DNA of 64,000 bases from Anaerobacillus alkalidiazotrophicus (GTDB taxonomy: Bacteria; Bacillota; Bacilli; Bacillales_H; Anaerobacillaceae). The DNA is taken from contig NZ_MLQS01000019.1 in the NCBI RefSeq assembly GCF_001866055.1, positions 1 through 64,000 of the forward strand, given 5' to 3'. Every line of letters begins with the position of its first letter. Within the stretch, counting starts at the first letter, position 1. The notes under the pieces are model-generated. The model did no database searches, was not told where the DNA came from, and was given only the letters and a program-made list of their open reading frames with translations. The position numbers and the translations under genes are program-made. Shown here piece after piece: positions 1 through 8,148 of this stretch.

Positions 1-246
1 TTAAATGGCTCAACAGAAGAAGTCAAAGGAAGTCATTTACCTGGGATAAATTCAGGCTCTTTCTTACTAGATATCCATTACCTTACGCCAGAGTTAAGGT
101 TAATATTTATGACTTAAGAAAAGAGATTAGCTATATTCTGTAAATGGTAACTAGGAGGAGCCGTGTGCGTTAATAGCGCAAGCACGGTTCTGTGAGGGGA
201 GAGAATGCAATCTACCGAGAGGTAGAGAGGTTCTCTTCTACTCGAC
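1..246 (+). mobile_element. Group II intron, 3' portion with domains V and VI
   Basis: After the maturase stop, 158-191 folds as a domain V hairpin: GAGCCGTGTGCG pairs with the CGCAAGCACGGTTC side, leaving the short loop. A second stem at about 195-240 fits domain VI, and CTACTCGAC near 237-246 resembles the usual 3' end of bacterial introns. The intron start is outside the window. The exact 3' splice point is inferred. The next gene begins 58 bases later and is not interrupted. Confidence 0.75.
3..143 (+). CDS. Group II intron reverse transcriptase/maturase, C-terminal end (partial)
   Basis: The frame opens at the window edge and ends at a TAA at 141-143, giving about 46 residues. The stretch with WLNRRSQRKSFTWDKF followed by YPLPYARVK is typical of the C-terminal end of bacterial group II intron-encoded proteins, which splice the intron and copy it into new sites. 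The intron's domains V and VI follow directly, the normal position for the protein's stop codon. Most of the protein lies outside the window, so its integrity is unknown. Confidence 0.8.
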   Translation, partial: KWLNRRSQRKSFTWDKFRLFLTRYPLPYARVKVNIYDLRKEISYIL

Positions 247-303
247 TTCCACAATAAGCGGAAACGCTATTTTGCTAACGTAATACTTTATTGAGGTGGG
301 TAG

Positions 304-567
304 ATGAAATATACTTGTCCTTGTTGTGGCTATAAAACATTAGATGAAGAACCTCCTGGAACTTATGATATATGTAGTATCTGTTTTTGGGAAGATGATG
401 GGGTTCAGTATGATGACCCTGATTATGAGGGTGGTGCTAATATCCCATCTTTAAGGCAAGCACAGAAAAACTATACCTTATTTGAAGCTTGTGAGAAAAG
501 ATGTATTGAGTTTGTAAGAAAACCTAATGAAAAAGATGAGAAAGACCCTAATTGGAAACCGTTATAG
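304..567 (+). CDS. Cysteine-rich CPCC domain protein
   Basis: This 87-residue protein starts MKYTCPCCGYKTL and has a second cysteine pair (CSICFWEDD) at about residues 24-32. That is the pattern of the small CPCC family, presumed to bind zinc. A GAGGTGGG ribosome site precedes the ATG. Family members are often scattered near mobile or toxin-immunity loci, but their function is not established. The rest is acidic with no membrane segment. It sits alone between the intron end and a terminator. Confidence 0.75.
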   Translation: MKYTCPCCGYKTLDEEPPGTYDICSICFWEDDGVQYDDPDYEGGANIPSLRQAQKNYTLFEACEKRCIEFVRKPNEKDEKDPNWKPL

Positions 568-695
568 CTTATAAAAGTAACGAGATACGAGAGTTTAATA
601 AACAAGGATTACACGATATCATCGCCAAAACATTAGTTAATGTGAAAAATAAAAAAATTCTTAATAGATAAAGACTTCTTATTGCATTAACGGAT

Positions 696-727
696 GCATT
701 TCTTCAAGAAGGGGAAATGCTTTTTTA
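696..727 (+). terminator. Rho-independent terminator
   Basis: GCATTTC pairs with GGAAATGC around a loop of about ten bases and is followed by TTTTTTA. It ends the transcript of the CPCC gene. Confidence 0.7.
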
Positions 728-783
728 TAGAAGTTATTGTACTTACTGGCAAGTTAGTTTAATAATAAAGAGGGGTGTATGTA

Positions 784-1026
784 ATGCAAAATATAGTAAC
801 AACGTTAAAAAAACCTAATGTACTGTTTCCAATTTTATTTGTGTATTTAATTTTGCCAGAATTCATTGAATCAGATTTATTTAAAGGAATTTTAAATATT
901 TTATTTGGATTATATTTCTTAGTCCTTGGATATGTATTATCAGAAGGTAATAAAAAGTATTTATTAGCTTCTTGTTGTCTTGCTATCCTTTTAATATTCT
1001 TTGGAATTTCAAGGTTATTAAACTAA
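784..1026 (+). CDS. Small membrane protein, three hydrophobic segments
   Basis: About 80 residues, starting MQNIVTTLKKPNVLF. The ATG at 784 is preferred over the in-frame GTG at 775 because AGAGGGG at 769-775 is then 8 bases upstream. Three hydrophobic stretches (about residues 13-30, 35-52, 60-77) suggest a protein that is almost entirely membrane embedded. No family is recognised. The ECF sigma remnant follows within 15 bases, so this gene may have been placed there by the event that removed most of the sigma gene. Confidence 0.6.
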   Translation: MQNIVTTLKKPNVLFPILFVYLILPEFIESDLFKGILNILFGLYFLVLGYVLSEGNKKYLLASCCLAILLIFFGISRLLN

Positions 1027-1038
1027 CAAACGCGATAG

Positions 1039-1119
1039 ACGAATAAAGGGACCATTAGGACTTATTTATACCGAGCTAGAAAAGAATTTCAAAAGAAGTG
1101 GAGGAATCTTCATGAGTGA
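1039..1119 (+). pseudogene. ECF sigma factor, C-terminal remnant
   Basis: An open frame of 26 residues after a TAG at 1036-1038 reads KGTIRTYLYRARKEFQKKW and ends LHE. It matches the last helix of ECF sigma region 4, which usually reads as GTVKS followed by RARKxL. Its TGA at 1117-1119 overlaps the ATG of the following anti-sigma gene, the usual sigma/anti-sigma translational coupling. The rest of the sigma gene is missing, so this is a tail left by deletion or replacement. Confidence 0.7.
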
Positions 1120-2053
1120 ATATACAGATGATTTTTTTGATGAAAAGAAGATAAAAAAGGCGATTAAAAAAAGCAAAACGAAGTCAATAATTACGATTAT
1201 TTTCGTTTCTTTATTAGTATTTGTTGTTTTAAACATATCAAATTTCGCTATTTCTGCTTATTTTAGCCAAAAGGCATTTAAGCAATGGGATGCTTATGTC
1301 AGACTTACTACTCCTAATGGCTTTATAAGTGAAACAATTGATTCAAGAGGCTTTCTTGGAGGAATTAGCAATTATAAAGTTTCAAAAGACATGAAAAGAA
1401 AAGCGGTTGTAATTGAACAAAAACAATATTCATTTGGTCTTTTTCCATCTATTTTGGTTTCAAGAGGTTCAGGCGGAAGTATTGGAATAACAGGTGAAGA
1501 TTGGCAGTTTGCGTATAAAGAAAATGGATGGAGAGAAATGATGTTTTTTCACCCAAATGTCACTTATAAAAAATACAATAATGACGAAGAGCTAATTAAT
1601 AGCATGCAAGGGGATAAAATTTACGAGGTTGCGCTCTCCTTTCATAAGCCGTACAAACAAAGTGAATTACCTTTTGTTGAACTTCCGAAAATGACTTGGT
1701 TCTGGATCAACACCTACACCGATAGCCAAATCAAAACATTTCAAGAAGAAGCAATAGAATATGATTGGTCTGCAACATTTATTAGTGAACATGAAGCTTT
1801 AGGTTTTTCAACTAATTCAATTTATAATTCAACAACTGTTTTGGACTATGAATATAACAAATTTCTCAAATTACTTCAAACTAGCATTTCACCTGAACAC
1901 AAGAATGCTTACACCAACATTAAAGGTAAAAAAATAGAGGATATAGAAATTTTAGGAGTAGTCGTGTATGGAACGAAGGGTCAAATCTTAGAAATTATGA
2001 AAGAACCTATTATAAAAGCAGCTTCTTTAGGGGGAATCGTTGACAACTATTAG
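1112..2053 (+). CDS. Anti-sigma factor with sigma regulator N- and C-terminal domains
   Basis: A 313-residue single-pass membrane protein. The cytoplasmic N-terminus (about 1-25, rich in Asp, Glu and Lys) is followed by one membrane helix (about 27-50) and a long extracytoplasmic part. Sequence and length fit the family with Sigma_reg_N and Sigma_reg_C domains, which hold ECF sigma factors inactive at the membrane until a signal arrives. GTGGAGG gives a good ribosome site. The cognate sigma gene just upstream is reduced to its last 26 codons, so this protein is orphaned here unless it acts on a sigma factor elsewhere. Confidence 0.75.
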   Translation: MSEYTDDFFDEKKIKKAIKKSKTKSIITIIFVSLLVFVVLNISNFAISAYFSQKAFKQWDAYVRLTTPNGFISETIDSRGFLGGISNYKVSKDMKRKAVVIEQKQYSFGLFPSILVSRGSGGSIGITGEDWQFAYKENGWREMMFFHPNVTYKKYNNDEELINSMQGDKIYEVALSFHKPYKQSELPFVELPKMTWFWINTYTDSQIKTFQEEAIEYDWSATFISEHEALGFSTNSIYNSTTVLDYEYNKFLKLLQTSISPEHKNAYTNIKGKKIEDIEILGVVVYGTKGQILEIMKEPIIKAASLGGIVDNY

Positions 2054-2408
2054 TATTCTTAAGAAATATATTCTTTCAAAATAGGAAATGCTCTCCTGAT
2101 TTTATATAGAGAATGTGAACAATACACTTAAACAAACGGGAGCTTTACTTCAATAGGGGAGTAGAGCTTTCCTTATTGAAATAATGGGGAGCTTTATGGG
2201 AAAAGAGAATAATTGTATTAAATGAAACGTTAGGGTATGTTCCTGTATGGTTATCCTTTACAGCATTTACTTCTAATCCGCGGATGTTAATAAAGACCTG
2301 TAAGTGAATTTTACCTCTGTAACGGAACAAGTTATTAATTGAAAACAAATAAGCATCAAAACTACCAATCAATTATTTTTTATTTAACAAAAGGGAGAAA
2401 AAATTCAA

Positions 2409-2444
2409 CACTGAACCGGCTACACATTGAAAGTCGGTTCAGTG
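2409..2444 (-). terminator. Hairpin, probable terminator of the minus-strand ABC operon
   Basis: CACTGAACCG and CGGTTCAGTG form a perfect 10-bp stem. Read on the minus strand it is followed by TTGAATTTTTTC, so it can terminate transcription from the ABC genes that end at 2566. The rest of 2054-2565 shows no convincing gene. Confidence 0.55.
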
Positions 2445-2473
2445 AACGTTTGTTTATTTCAAAAAGATTTCTT

Positions 2474-2560
2474 CCATAGAAACTGTCTAGCGCAAGCGAT
2501 ACTAAAAGACGAGAGAAGTACGCAAGAAGCAAAGAGCGGCTTCTGTCAAAGGAACCACCT
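2474..2560. repeat. Degenerate copy of the TGTCTAGC interspersed repeat
   Basis: AAACTGTCTAGCGCAAGCG and, further on, AGCGGCTTCTGTCAAAGG match parts of the longer element at 37820-38119. The copy is shortened and lies just downstream of the minus-strand ABC genes. Confidence 0.55.
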
Positions 2561-2565
2561 TCAAC

Positions 2566-3336
2566 TTATATGTTTACATCTCTTCTAGAAAAAATCGCAG
2601 TTGATACAATGAAAAATACAATCATATGAACCGTTATATTCATAACGGAGAAGGGAAGAGTCATCCCTTCAAATAGCGGTCGTCCGAGGAAATGCTGTGT
2701 TAAGTTTGTGTTGGCAAGTAATATATATTTGCCAACTTGTATTTGATAATGAGCGAGTAATTCTAATAGTAATGTGATAGACATTAGTAAAAAAATAGGA
2801 ATTGACACTGAAAACACGCTGCTCCGCGTGACAACTGATAACATCATCGCCAAAGAACAAACAACGACAATTTCGATAAAACCAAATCCATACCTCAAGA
2901 TTATGTTCATGATTAAAGAAGGATCCAACGCAACTATACTGTTAAAAAAGAAGATGCCGCCAAATATCATAGATGAGAGTAAATGTACACTCACGACTAC
3001 TACAATAAATAATAGGACGGAAACATATTTGGTTAACAATATTTTTAGGCGACTGGCTGGGCGAATGAGGATGAGCTTAATCGTACCTGTTGAAAACTCA
3101 CTAGATACGATATCGCCTGCAATAATTATACAAAGAAAATTCAACACAAATATAACAAAGGTACTAACAGTTAAATGGTCCCAAAAGGTAAAAAGTGTAT
3201 CTGAAAATATATACTTCATAACCATCGCAATAAAAAGGTTCATTGCCACTATCAAGCTGAGTAATACCCATGCCCTTGGGCGTTTATATATCTTTACATT
3301 TTCATTGAATACTAGATCAAGAAAGTACTTCATCAT
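2566..3336 (-). CDS. ABC-2 type transporter permease
   Basis: A 256-residue integral membrane protein with about six hydrophobic segments and the ABC-2 permease pattern VSSEFSTGTIKLILIRPASR after the second segment. It overlaps the ATPase gene by four bases, so the two form one transporter. Family relatives act in antimicrobial peptide immunity and self-protection. The link to peptide defence is inferred from the BceRS-AB genes immediately upstream. Confidence 0.8.
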   Translation of the reverse strand: MMKYFLDLVFNENVKIYKRPRAWVLLSLIVAMNLFIAMVMKYIFSDTLFTFWDHLTVSTFVIFVLNFLCIIIAGDIVSSEFSTGTIKLILIRPASRLKILLTKYVSVLLFIVVVVSVHLLSSMIFGGIFFFNSIVALDPSLIMNIILRYGFGFIEIVVVCSLAMMLSVVTRSSVFSVSIPIFLLMSITLLLELLAHYQIQVGKYILLANTNLTQHFLGRPLFEGMTLPFSVMNITVHMIVFFIVSTAIFSRRDVNI

Positions 3337-4265
3337 TGACCTCTTTTCGATTGATTAAGTCGTGAAAGAAATGCTTCTTCTAATGTTGTTTTATTTTTTT
3401 CAATACCAACAACACTGATTTGATTTTCTACTAAAAATCGATTGATGGTGGCAGCTTCACGCTCGGATACATGGATTGAAAAACCATCTGAAACGATGTC
3501 AACTATTTGATCAAATTGGGGGAGAAGCGCCAACACTTCTTTTAGCTTGTCTGTTTCTAACACTTTAAATTGATATAAACTTTCTTGAGTTGTATTTCGT
3601 CTTAATTCTTCTAGATTTCCATCACTAACGATCCTTCCATTGTCAAGAATAAGAACACTGTCACAAATTAGTTCAATCTCTGCTAATAAATGACTTGAAA
3701 TAATAATCGCTGTCCCATCATTTGCAAGCATTTTTAAGTGTTTTCTGAGGTCTTGAATCCCTGAAGGATCCAGACCATTCGTTGGTTCATCTAACAAAAG
3801 AACAGCAGGACGATGTAACATGGCTTGCGCTAATCCCAGCCTTTGCAACATTCCAAGGGAATACGTAGTGACCTTATCATCAATGTAGCTATCCATCGCT
3901 AATAATTTAATCACTTCTTCTATTCTATTTTCGCATACACCAGGTGACATTCGATAAAAGATTCGTAAATGATCATAACCAGATAAGTAATCGTAAAATT
4001 CAGGGTTTTCAATAATGGCACCCACTTTACGAATGGCGCTTTCAAAGTCGTTTTGAATGTCTTTCGCGTCAATCGTAATACTCCCTGTTGTTGGCTTTAA
4101 TAAACCGACTAACATTTTTAAAATTGTTGTTTTTCCTGAGCCGTTTGGTCCTAGTAGCCCTTTAATTTCACCTTTTTGTAAGTGGAAAGAAATATCTTTC
4201 ACGATAGTCTCTTTTCCAATGTTCTTTGAAAGGGAGTGTACGTATAAAATCTCCTCACTTCTCAT
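3333..4265 (-). CDS. ABC transporter ATP-binding protein, immunity/ABC-2 type
   Basis: About 310 residues. Walker A is GPNGSGKTT (about residue 40), the signature is the relaxed YSLGM, and Walker B is LLLDEPTNGLD. The C-terminal 90 residues are a regulatory extension, as in the BcrA and YxlF subfamily. AAGGAG lies 9 bases before the ATG at 4265 and 6 before a GTG at 4268, so either start is possible. It follows the BceB-like gene after about 35 bases and pairs with the overlapping permease, so it likely energises export or extraction of a membrane-active compound. Confidence 0.85.
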   Translation of the reverse strand: MRSEEILYVHSLSKNIGKETIVKDISFHLQKGEIKGLLGPNGSGKTTILKMLVGLLKPTTGSITIDAKDIQNDFESAIRKVGAIIENPEFYDYLSGYDHLRIFYRMSPGVCENRIEEVIKLLAMDSYIDDKVTTYSLGMLQRLGLAQAMLHRPAVLLLDEPTNGLDPSGIQDLRKHLKMLANDGTAIIISSHLLAEIELICDSVLILDNGRIVSDGNLEELRRNTTQESLYQFKVLETDKLKEVLALLPQFDQIVDIVSDGFSIHVSEREAATINRFLVENQISVVGIEKNKTTLEEAFLSRLNQSKRGQ

Positions 4266-4289
4266 CACAAATAACTCCTTCTTTTAGCA

Positions 4290-4303
4290 TGACAAAAATG
4301 TTT
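4290..4303 (-). promoter_or_regulatory. Possible second Bce-type response regulator site
   Basis: TGACA-AAAA-TGTTT resembles the Bce regulator motif TnACA-N4-TGTnA with one mismatch. It lies exactly between the BceB-like gene and the next ABC ATPase gene, where it could give separate control of the second transporter. Weak evidence on its own. Confidence 0.3.
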
Positions 4304-6290
4304 ATTCTACAGTTCTTCGATACGTCATACGCAGCCAGTAATAGTAAACACCGATAACGACAAAATACAAGCTGATGATCTTTAGTCCATTTGCGAATAT
4401 CTTTCCATTATGTACTTCGATTTCTGCTACATTGTACAAATTGATCGCTACACTTAAACATAAGCCTAATAAGCTCCCGAAGATTATTGGTAGGACAATA
4501 AGCATTTTTAGCTTAGTATATATATAAGCCTTGATTTCTGATGAGGTAATGCCAACTGACCGTAATAATCTCAATTTTTGGCGATCCGACTCTGCATCCG
4601 CAAACGTTTTAAAATAGAGGACTATACAAGCTGTGATGACAAACAAAATACTAATAAATGACATAATAAAGAGTGCAAACCCCGATACTTGCTTCGTATG
4701 ATGGTAACGATCATATTTTGAATGGACGATAAAAGGTTGGTTGTAACGCTCTTTAATGGTTTCAATCGCTTCTCGCTTCTGATCGGCTATACCTTCAAGA
4801 GCAGAATCCAATTCTGACTTTAGCTCGGAAACAAAGGCTCCGCTTCTTAACCAATCATCAAACGTAAACATATAAATCGTCCCTAATTCGTAGGTCGAAG
4901 CATCGGTTACGATCGTTTTCATATCTGCCTCATTCAATAAAATAACGATGGGCTGAGAAAATACATAACGATCAAACAACTTATATTGCTCTGTTCCTTG
5001 ATTCACGTACGTATAACGAGATTGATTGTTTTCTATTAAAATAGTATCTGTAAAATAGGTAACCGTTTCATATTGCTGATTAAAATCAATAATAATTGCA
5101 TGACCTTGGTCTACTGAATAGTTTGTTCCAAGCACGCCATTCATTTCTTCGACTGATGCTGCCATCACATGCTTATTTGTTCTCCATGGGGTATGATCCA
5201 TTTCGGGAGCATATAAGTAAGCAACATGCAATATATGCGTATCCGCTATATGTTCTTCTTGTGCTAGCAGTTGATCGATCTTCATCTGTTCCGCTAAATG
5301 AACGGCTTCGTAATCCTTCATCATCACATCAAATAACTGTTCATTGTCAGCAATCGCATAACTTTGATGATACAAAGTATAAGAGAGGGTTGAGAAGAAA
5401 ACAGTTCCCATGCTCAGTAAACAAACCATAAAGATGATCGTTCGATTTTGAACAAACTTACTCGCAAATTCAGTTAGTGGCAATATATGTTGATGAAATA
5501 GCTTTCCTTTTCGATTGAAAAACATATAGAGTAGACTCATCAATTGACTAAGGAATAAATATACACCAACAATACAAAGGGCGACTGCTAGTAGGATCAC
5601 TTCTCTCATCGAATCAACGTTCGAAAAATCACTCGTATAGATCGTTAAGAGGGTGAAAGAAGTGATGATAATGACAAGTCCGATTACCATGAAAAAGCGA
5701 TTGCCTTCTCGATTCATTTCCTTCACTCGATTTGTTTTCAACAGATTTGTCACGTGATTATTTTTCATTTTCATTAATGTTAAACCAACAATCAAAGCAT
5801 AAATCGGAATAAAAGCAATGGTTGTCCATAAAAAACTTTGAAACGTTAAGGAAAAATGAATATCCTCGATCGCTAAAATCGATGTCGTGATCATAAAGAT
5901 GAGGCGTGAAAATACACTACCACTTATCAAGGCGACGATGAGGCTTGTGAGAAAAATAAAACTATTTTCAAAGATGATCATTTTTTTCATGTCTCGATGT
6001 AGTAGCCCATAAGAAAGGAGAATCGCCAACTCTTTTGTCCTACTTTTAAAAAACTGCTGATAGGAATATGTAATAATAAATATCGAAAAGACACATGAAA
6101 TAACGCCTGCAATTTGAACAATTTGCTGTGTGCCTGCTGACGTATGTTCGTTAAAGTTTGGTGTAAACCAAATGGCAGTAAATAAAAAGAACACCGTCAT
6201 CGAAAACGTAATACAGAAAAAATAAGCGAGATATTTGCGGAAATTGTACAAGACCGCTTTGAAGATGAATTGATTATACGTCATAGTCAT
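4302..6290 (-). CDS. BceB-type ABC transporter permease (FtsX-like), antimicrobial peptide sensing and detoxification
   Basis: A 662-residue membrane protein with a helix at about 15-38, further helices up to about residue 320, a large extracellular domain of roughly 200 residues between two membrane blocks, and three helices near the C-terminus. This is the BceB layout. Such permeases sense or strip peptide antibiotics from cell-wall precursors and pass the signal to the partner kinase. The start overlaps the end of the ATPase gene. The substrate cannot be told from sequence; bacitracin and lantibiotics are known for the family. Confidence 0.85.
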   Translation of the reverse strand: MTMTYNQFIFKAVLYNFRKYLAYFFCITFSMTVFFLFTAIWFTPNFNEHTSAGTQQIVQIAGVISCVFSIFIITYSYQQFFKSRTKELAILLSYGLLHRDMKKMIIFENSFIFLTSLIVALISGSVFSRLIFMITTSILAIEDIHFSLTFQSFLWTTIAFIPIYALIVGLTLMKMKNNHVTNLLKTNRVKEMNREGNRFFMVIGLVIIITSFTLLTIYTSDFSNVDSMREVILLAVALCIVGVYLFLSQLMSLLYMFFNRKGKLFHQHILPLTEFASKFVQNRTIIFMVCLLSMGTVFFSTLSYTLYHQSYAIADNEQLFDVMMKDYEAVHLAEQMKIDQLLAQEEHIADTHILHVAYLYAPEMDHTPWRTNKHVMAASVEEMNGVLGTNYSVDQGHAIIIDFNQQYETVTYFTDTILIENNQSRYTYVNQGTEQYKLFDRYVFSQPIVILLNEADMKTIVTDASTYELGTIYMFTFDDWLRSGAFVSELKSELDSALEGIADQKREAIETIKERYNQPFIVHSKYDRYHHTKQVSGFALFIMSFISILFVITACIVLYFKTFADAESDRQKLRLLRSVGITSSEIKAYIYTKLKMLIVLPIIFGSLLGLCLSVAINLYNVAEIEVHNGKIFANGLKIISLYFVVIGVYYYWLRMTYRRTVE

Positions 6291-7038
6291 CTTCCTCCAA
6301 CACCGCTAAGTTGTCCAAAATTTGTTTGGTAAAGTGATCTTGTGATTCTTTTTTATACAACTGCGTCCTTAACGTCCCATCTTTTAAAAATAGCACTTTA
6401 TCACAATAACTTGCGGCAAAAGGATCATGGGTTACTAATAAGATCGTTGTACGATATGCTTCATTCGTTTCTTTTAAACATTCCAGTACCGCTTTTGAAG
6501 ATTTAGAATCAAGATTCCCTGTCGGTTCATCTGCAAAAATAACGGTTGTATCATTGATGAGAGCACGGCAGATGGCAGCTCTTTGCTGCTGACCACCTGA
6601 GACTTGATAAGGATACTTGTTTTTTATCGTTAAAATGCCAAGGAGATTCATTAATTCTTCCGCTTTTTTATTCATTAACTCTGTCTCTTCACGGTTTAAC
6701 ATCATCGGTAACATAATATTTTGTTGAATTGTTAAGCTATCAAGTAAATGAAACTCCTGAAAAATATAGCCGATATGGTCTCGTCTAAAAATGGCTAATT
6801 CATCACCTGTCATCTCATTCATTTTAGCCCCTTGAATAAAAACGTCTCCAGATGTAGGGTAATCAAAACCACTAAGGACATTTAGCAATGACGATTTCCC
6901 ACTGCCCGAAGGCCCCATGATGGCGGTAAACTCTCCTTGCTCTAATTCGATGTTAATATTATTTAACGCGATTGTTTGCGCAAATTCTTTTCCACCGCCA
7001 TATACTTTCTTAATATTTATTGCCTTTATTACACTCAT
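6274..7038 (-). CDS. BceA-type ABC transporter ATP-binding protein
   Basis: 254 residues starting MSVIKAINIKKVY. The ATG at 7038 is chosen because GGGAGG precedes it; a longer frame upstream has no such site. Walker A is GPSGSGKSS, the signature VSGGQQQR, and Walker B VIFADEPTGNLDS. It belongs to the MacB/BceA group and pairs with the overlapping FtsX-like permease. Transcription probably begins at the promoter at 7072-7101, under the regulator box at 7123-7136. Confidence 0.88.
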   Translation of the reverse strand: MSVIKAINIKKVYGGGKEFAQTIALNNINIELEQGEFTAIMGPSGSGKSSLLNVLSGFDYPTSGDVFIQGAKMNEMTGDELAIFRRDHIGYIFQEFHLLDSLTIQQNIMLPMMLNREETELMNKKAEELMNLLGILTIKNKYPYQVSGGQQQRAAICRALINDTTVIFADEPTGNLDSKSSKAVLECLKETNEAYRTTILLVTHDPFAASYCDKVLFLKDGTLRTQLYKKESQDHFTKQILDNLAVLEEDDYDV

Positions 7039-7071
7039 GATTGCCTCCCATTTTTGTATACATTTTTTGTT

Positions 7072-7101
7072 ATTATAGTAAAGGCAATCGTTCGGAAACA
7101 A
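7072..7101 (-). promoter_or_regulatory. Promoter for the bceAB-like genes
   Basis: On the minus strand TTGTTT (7101-7096) and TATAAT (7077-7072) are 18 bases apart, ending about 34 bases before the ATP-binding gene. The regulator box lies about 20 bases upstream of the -35. Confidence 0.55.
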
Positions 7102-7122
7102 TTACACGAACTTACGTTAATA

Positions 7123-7136
7123 TTACATTTTTGTAA
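7123..7136 (-). promoter_or_regulatory. Bce-type response regulator binding box
   Basis: TTACA-TTTT-TGTAA is a perfect match to the TnACA-N4-TGTnA inverted repeat known for BceR-type regulators. It sits at the very end of the kinase gene, including its stop codon, upstream of the bceAB-like promoter. Confidence 0.65.
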
Positions 7137-8148
7137 GATAAGTCAAAGTTACTATTGTTCCTTTATCGACTTTAGATGAAATGCCCATCTGATGGTTCAT
7201 TTTGTCCGATATACTTTTACTTAAATAAAGGCCGATGCCAGAAGCATTTCGTATTTTACGTCCATTTTCTCCAGTGAAAAATGGCTCACAGACTCTCTTT
7301 AAGTCATGTTCAGAAATCCCTATCCCTGTATCTTCGATGAATAAGAGCACCCGGTCTTCCTTACACTGGACGTGAAAAGAAACCCTCTTTTCTCCAGGCT
7401 TCAATGCTGTATATTTAATGGCATTAGAAATTAACTGATCTAGCAAGATTTTATTCCACTTTTTATCGGTCAGCACATAGATAGAATTTTCATCCACGTT
7501 CCACTGTGGAAACACTTGATTATAAATGAACTGATCTTTTTTTACATTGATAATCTCACGTAAGTGTTGAATTAAATCGGTTTTTTCAATGGAAAAGTCA
7601 TGTTGAAAATAATCTAACCGTAAATAATGTAAAGCTTGATCGAGATGCTCATTAATTAATTGATTTTCTTTGTTTATCTTAATAATGACTTCATGAGCAT
7701 TTGTTTTTTCAGTTTGACTATATTGGACCATCAAGTCGATCACAGATGTAGGTGTTTTTATATTATGGATGATTTGCGAGATGATTTTATATTTATTTTC
7801 GTTTTGCATTTCAAGCTGATTGACCTTTGCTAGTGAGTCGTCTTCCATGGATTTGATTTTTTCGATAACCATGCGTTGTTCTTCCGTCCATTTTGTCCTT
7901 TTGAGAGAAACGTCATCTAGCCTACCGTTAGCATTCTCAATCAGTTGATGAAATGTGATATATCGATACGCTCGAATGATCATAAATATAAGATAAACAA
8001 AAGATACGAGTATGAATGGATAGATTACTTCAATTTTATGATTCGCTTGCAGCCAGAAAAATGTAATGACAAGGGCAGAACTGCCAAATAAAGCAAAGGT
8101 AAACAACAGATGATCTTTAAGAAAGTTGAGTAGGAGCTTTTTATTCAT
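7123..8148 (-). CDS. BceS-type intramembrane-sensing histidine kinase
   Basis: A 341-residue kinase with two N-terminal membrane helices (about 13-33 and 38-60) and almost no extracellular loop, as in BceS, which reads the state of its ABC transporter. The phosphorylated histidine is in the IIHNIKTPTS box (about residue 138). The ATPase domain has the N box (SNAIKYT), the G1 box (DTGIGI) and the G2 box (GIGLYLSKS). Its start overlaps the regulator gene by eight bases, giving translational coupling. Confidence 0.87.
   Translation of the reverse strand: MNKKLLLNFLKDHLLFTFALFGSSALVITFFWLQANHKIEVIYPFILVSFVYLIFMIIRAYRYITFHQLIENANGRLDDVSLKRTKWTEEQRMVIEKIKSMEDDSLAKVNQLEMQNENKYKIISQIIHNIKTPTSVIDLMVQYSQTEKTNAHEVIIKINKENQLINEHLDQALHYLRLDYFQHDFSIEKTDLIQHLREIINVKKDQFIYNQVFPQWNVDENSIYVLTDKKWNKILLDQLISNAIKYTALKPGEKRVSFHVQCKEDRVLLFIEDTGIGISEHDLKRVCEPFFTGENGRKIRNASGIGLYLSKSISDKMNHQMGISSKVDKGTIVTLTYLTKM

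Noticed and set aside
561..671. Plus frame of 36 codons after the CPCC gene
   Set aside because: The translation (REFNKQGLHDIIAKTLVNV) looks protein-like but it has no start codon and overlaps the CPCC stop. It could be a remnant, but nothing identifies it.
2145..2372. Minus-strand frame of 75 codons
   Set aside because: No ribosome site, no recognisable domain, and it stands in a stretch between a gene end and a terminator hairpin.
2774..3358. Long plus-strand frame of 194 codons
   Set aside because: It lies opposite the permease gene, whose hydrophobic pattern and ATPase partner are convincing. The plus-strand translation has no family pattern and no ribosome site.
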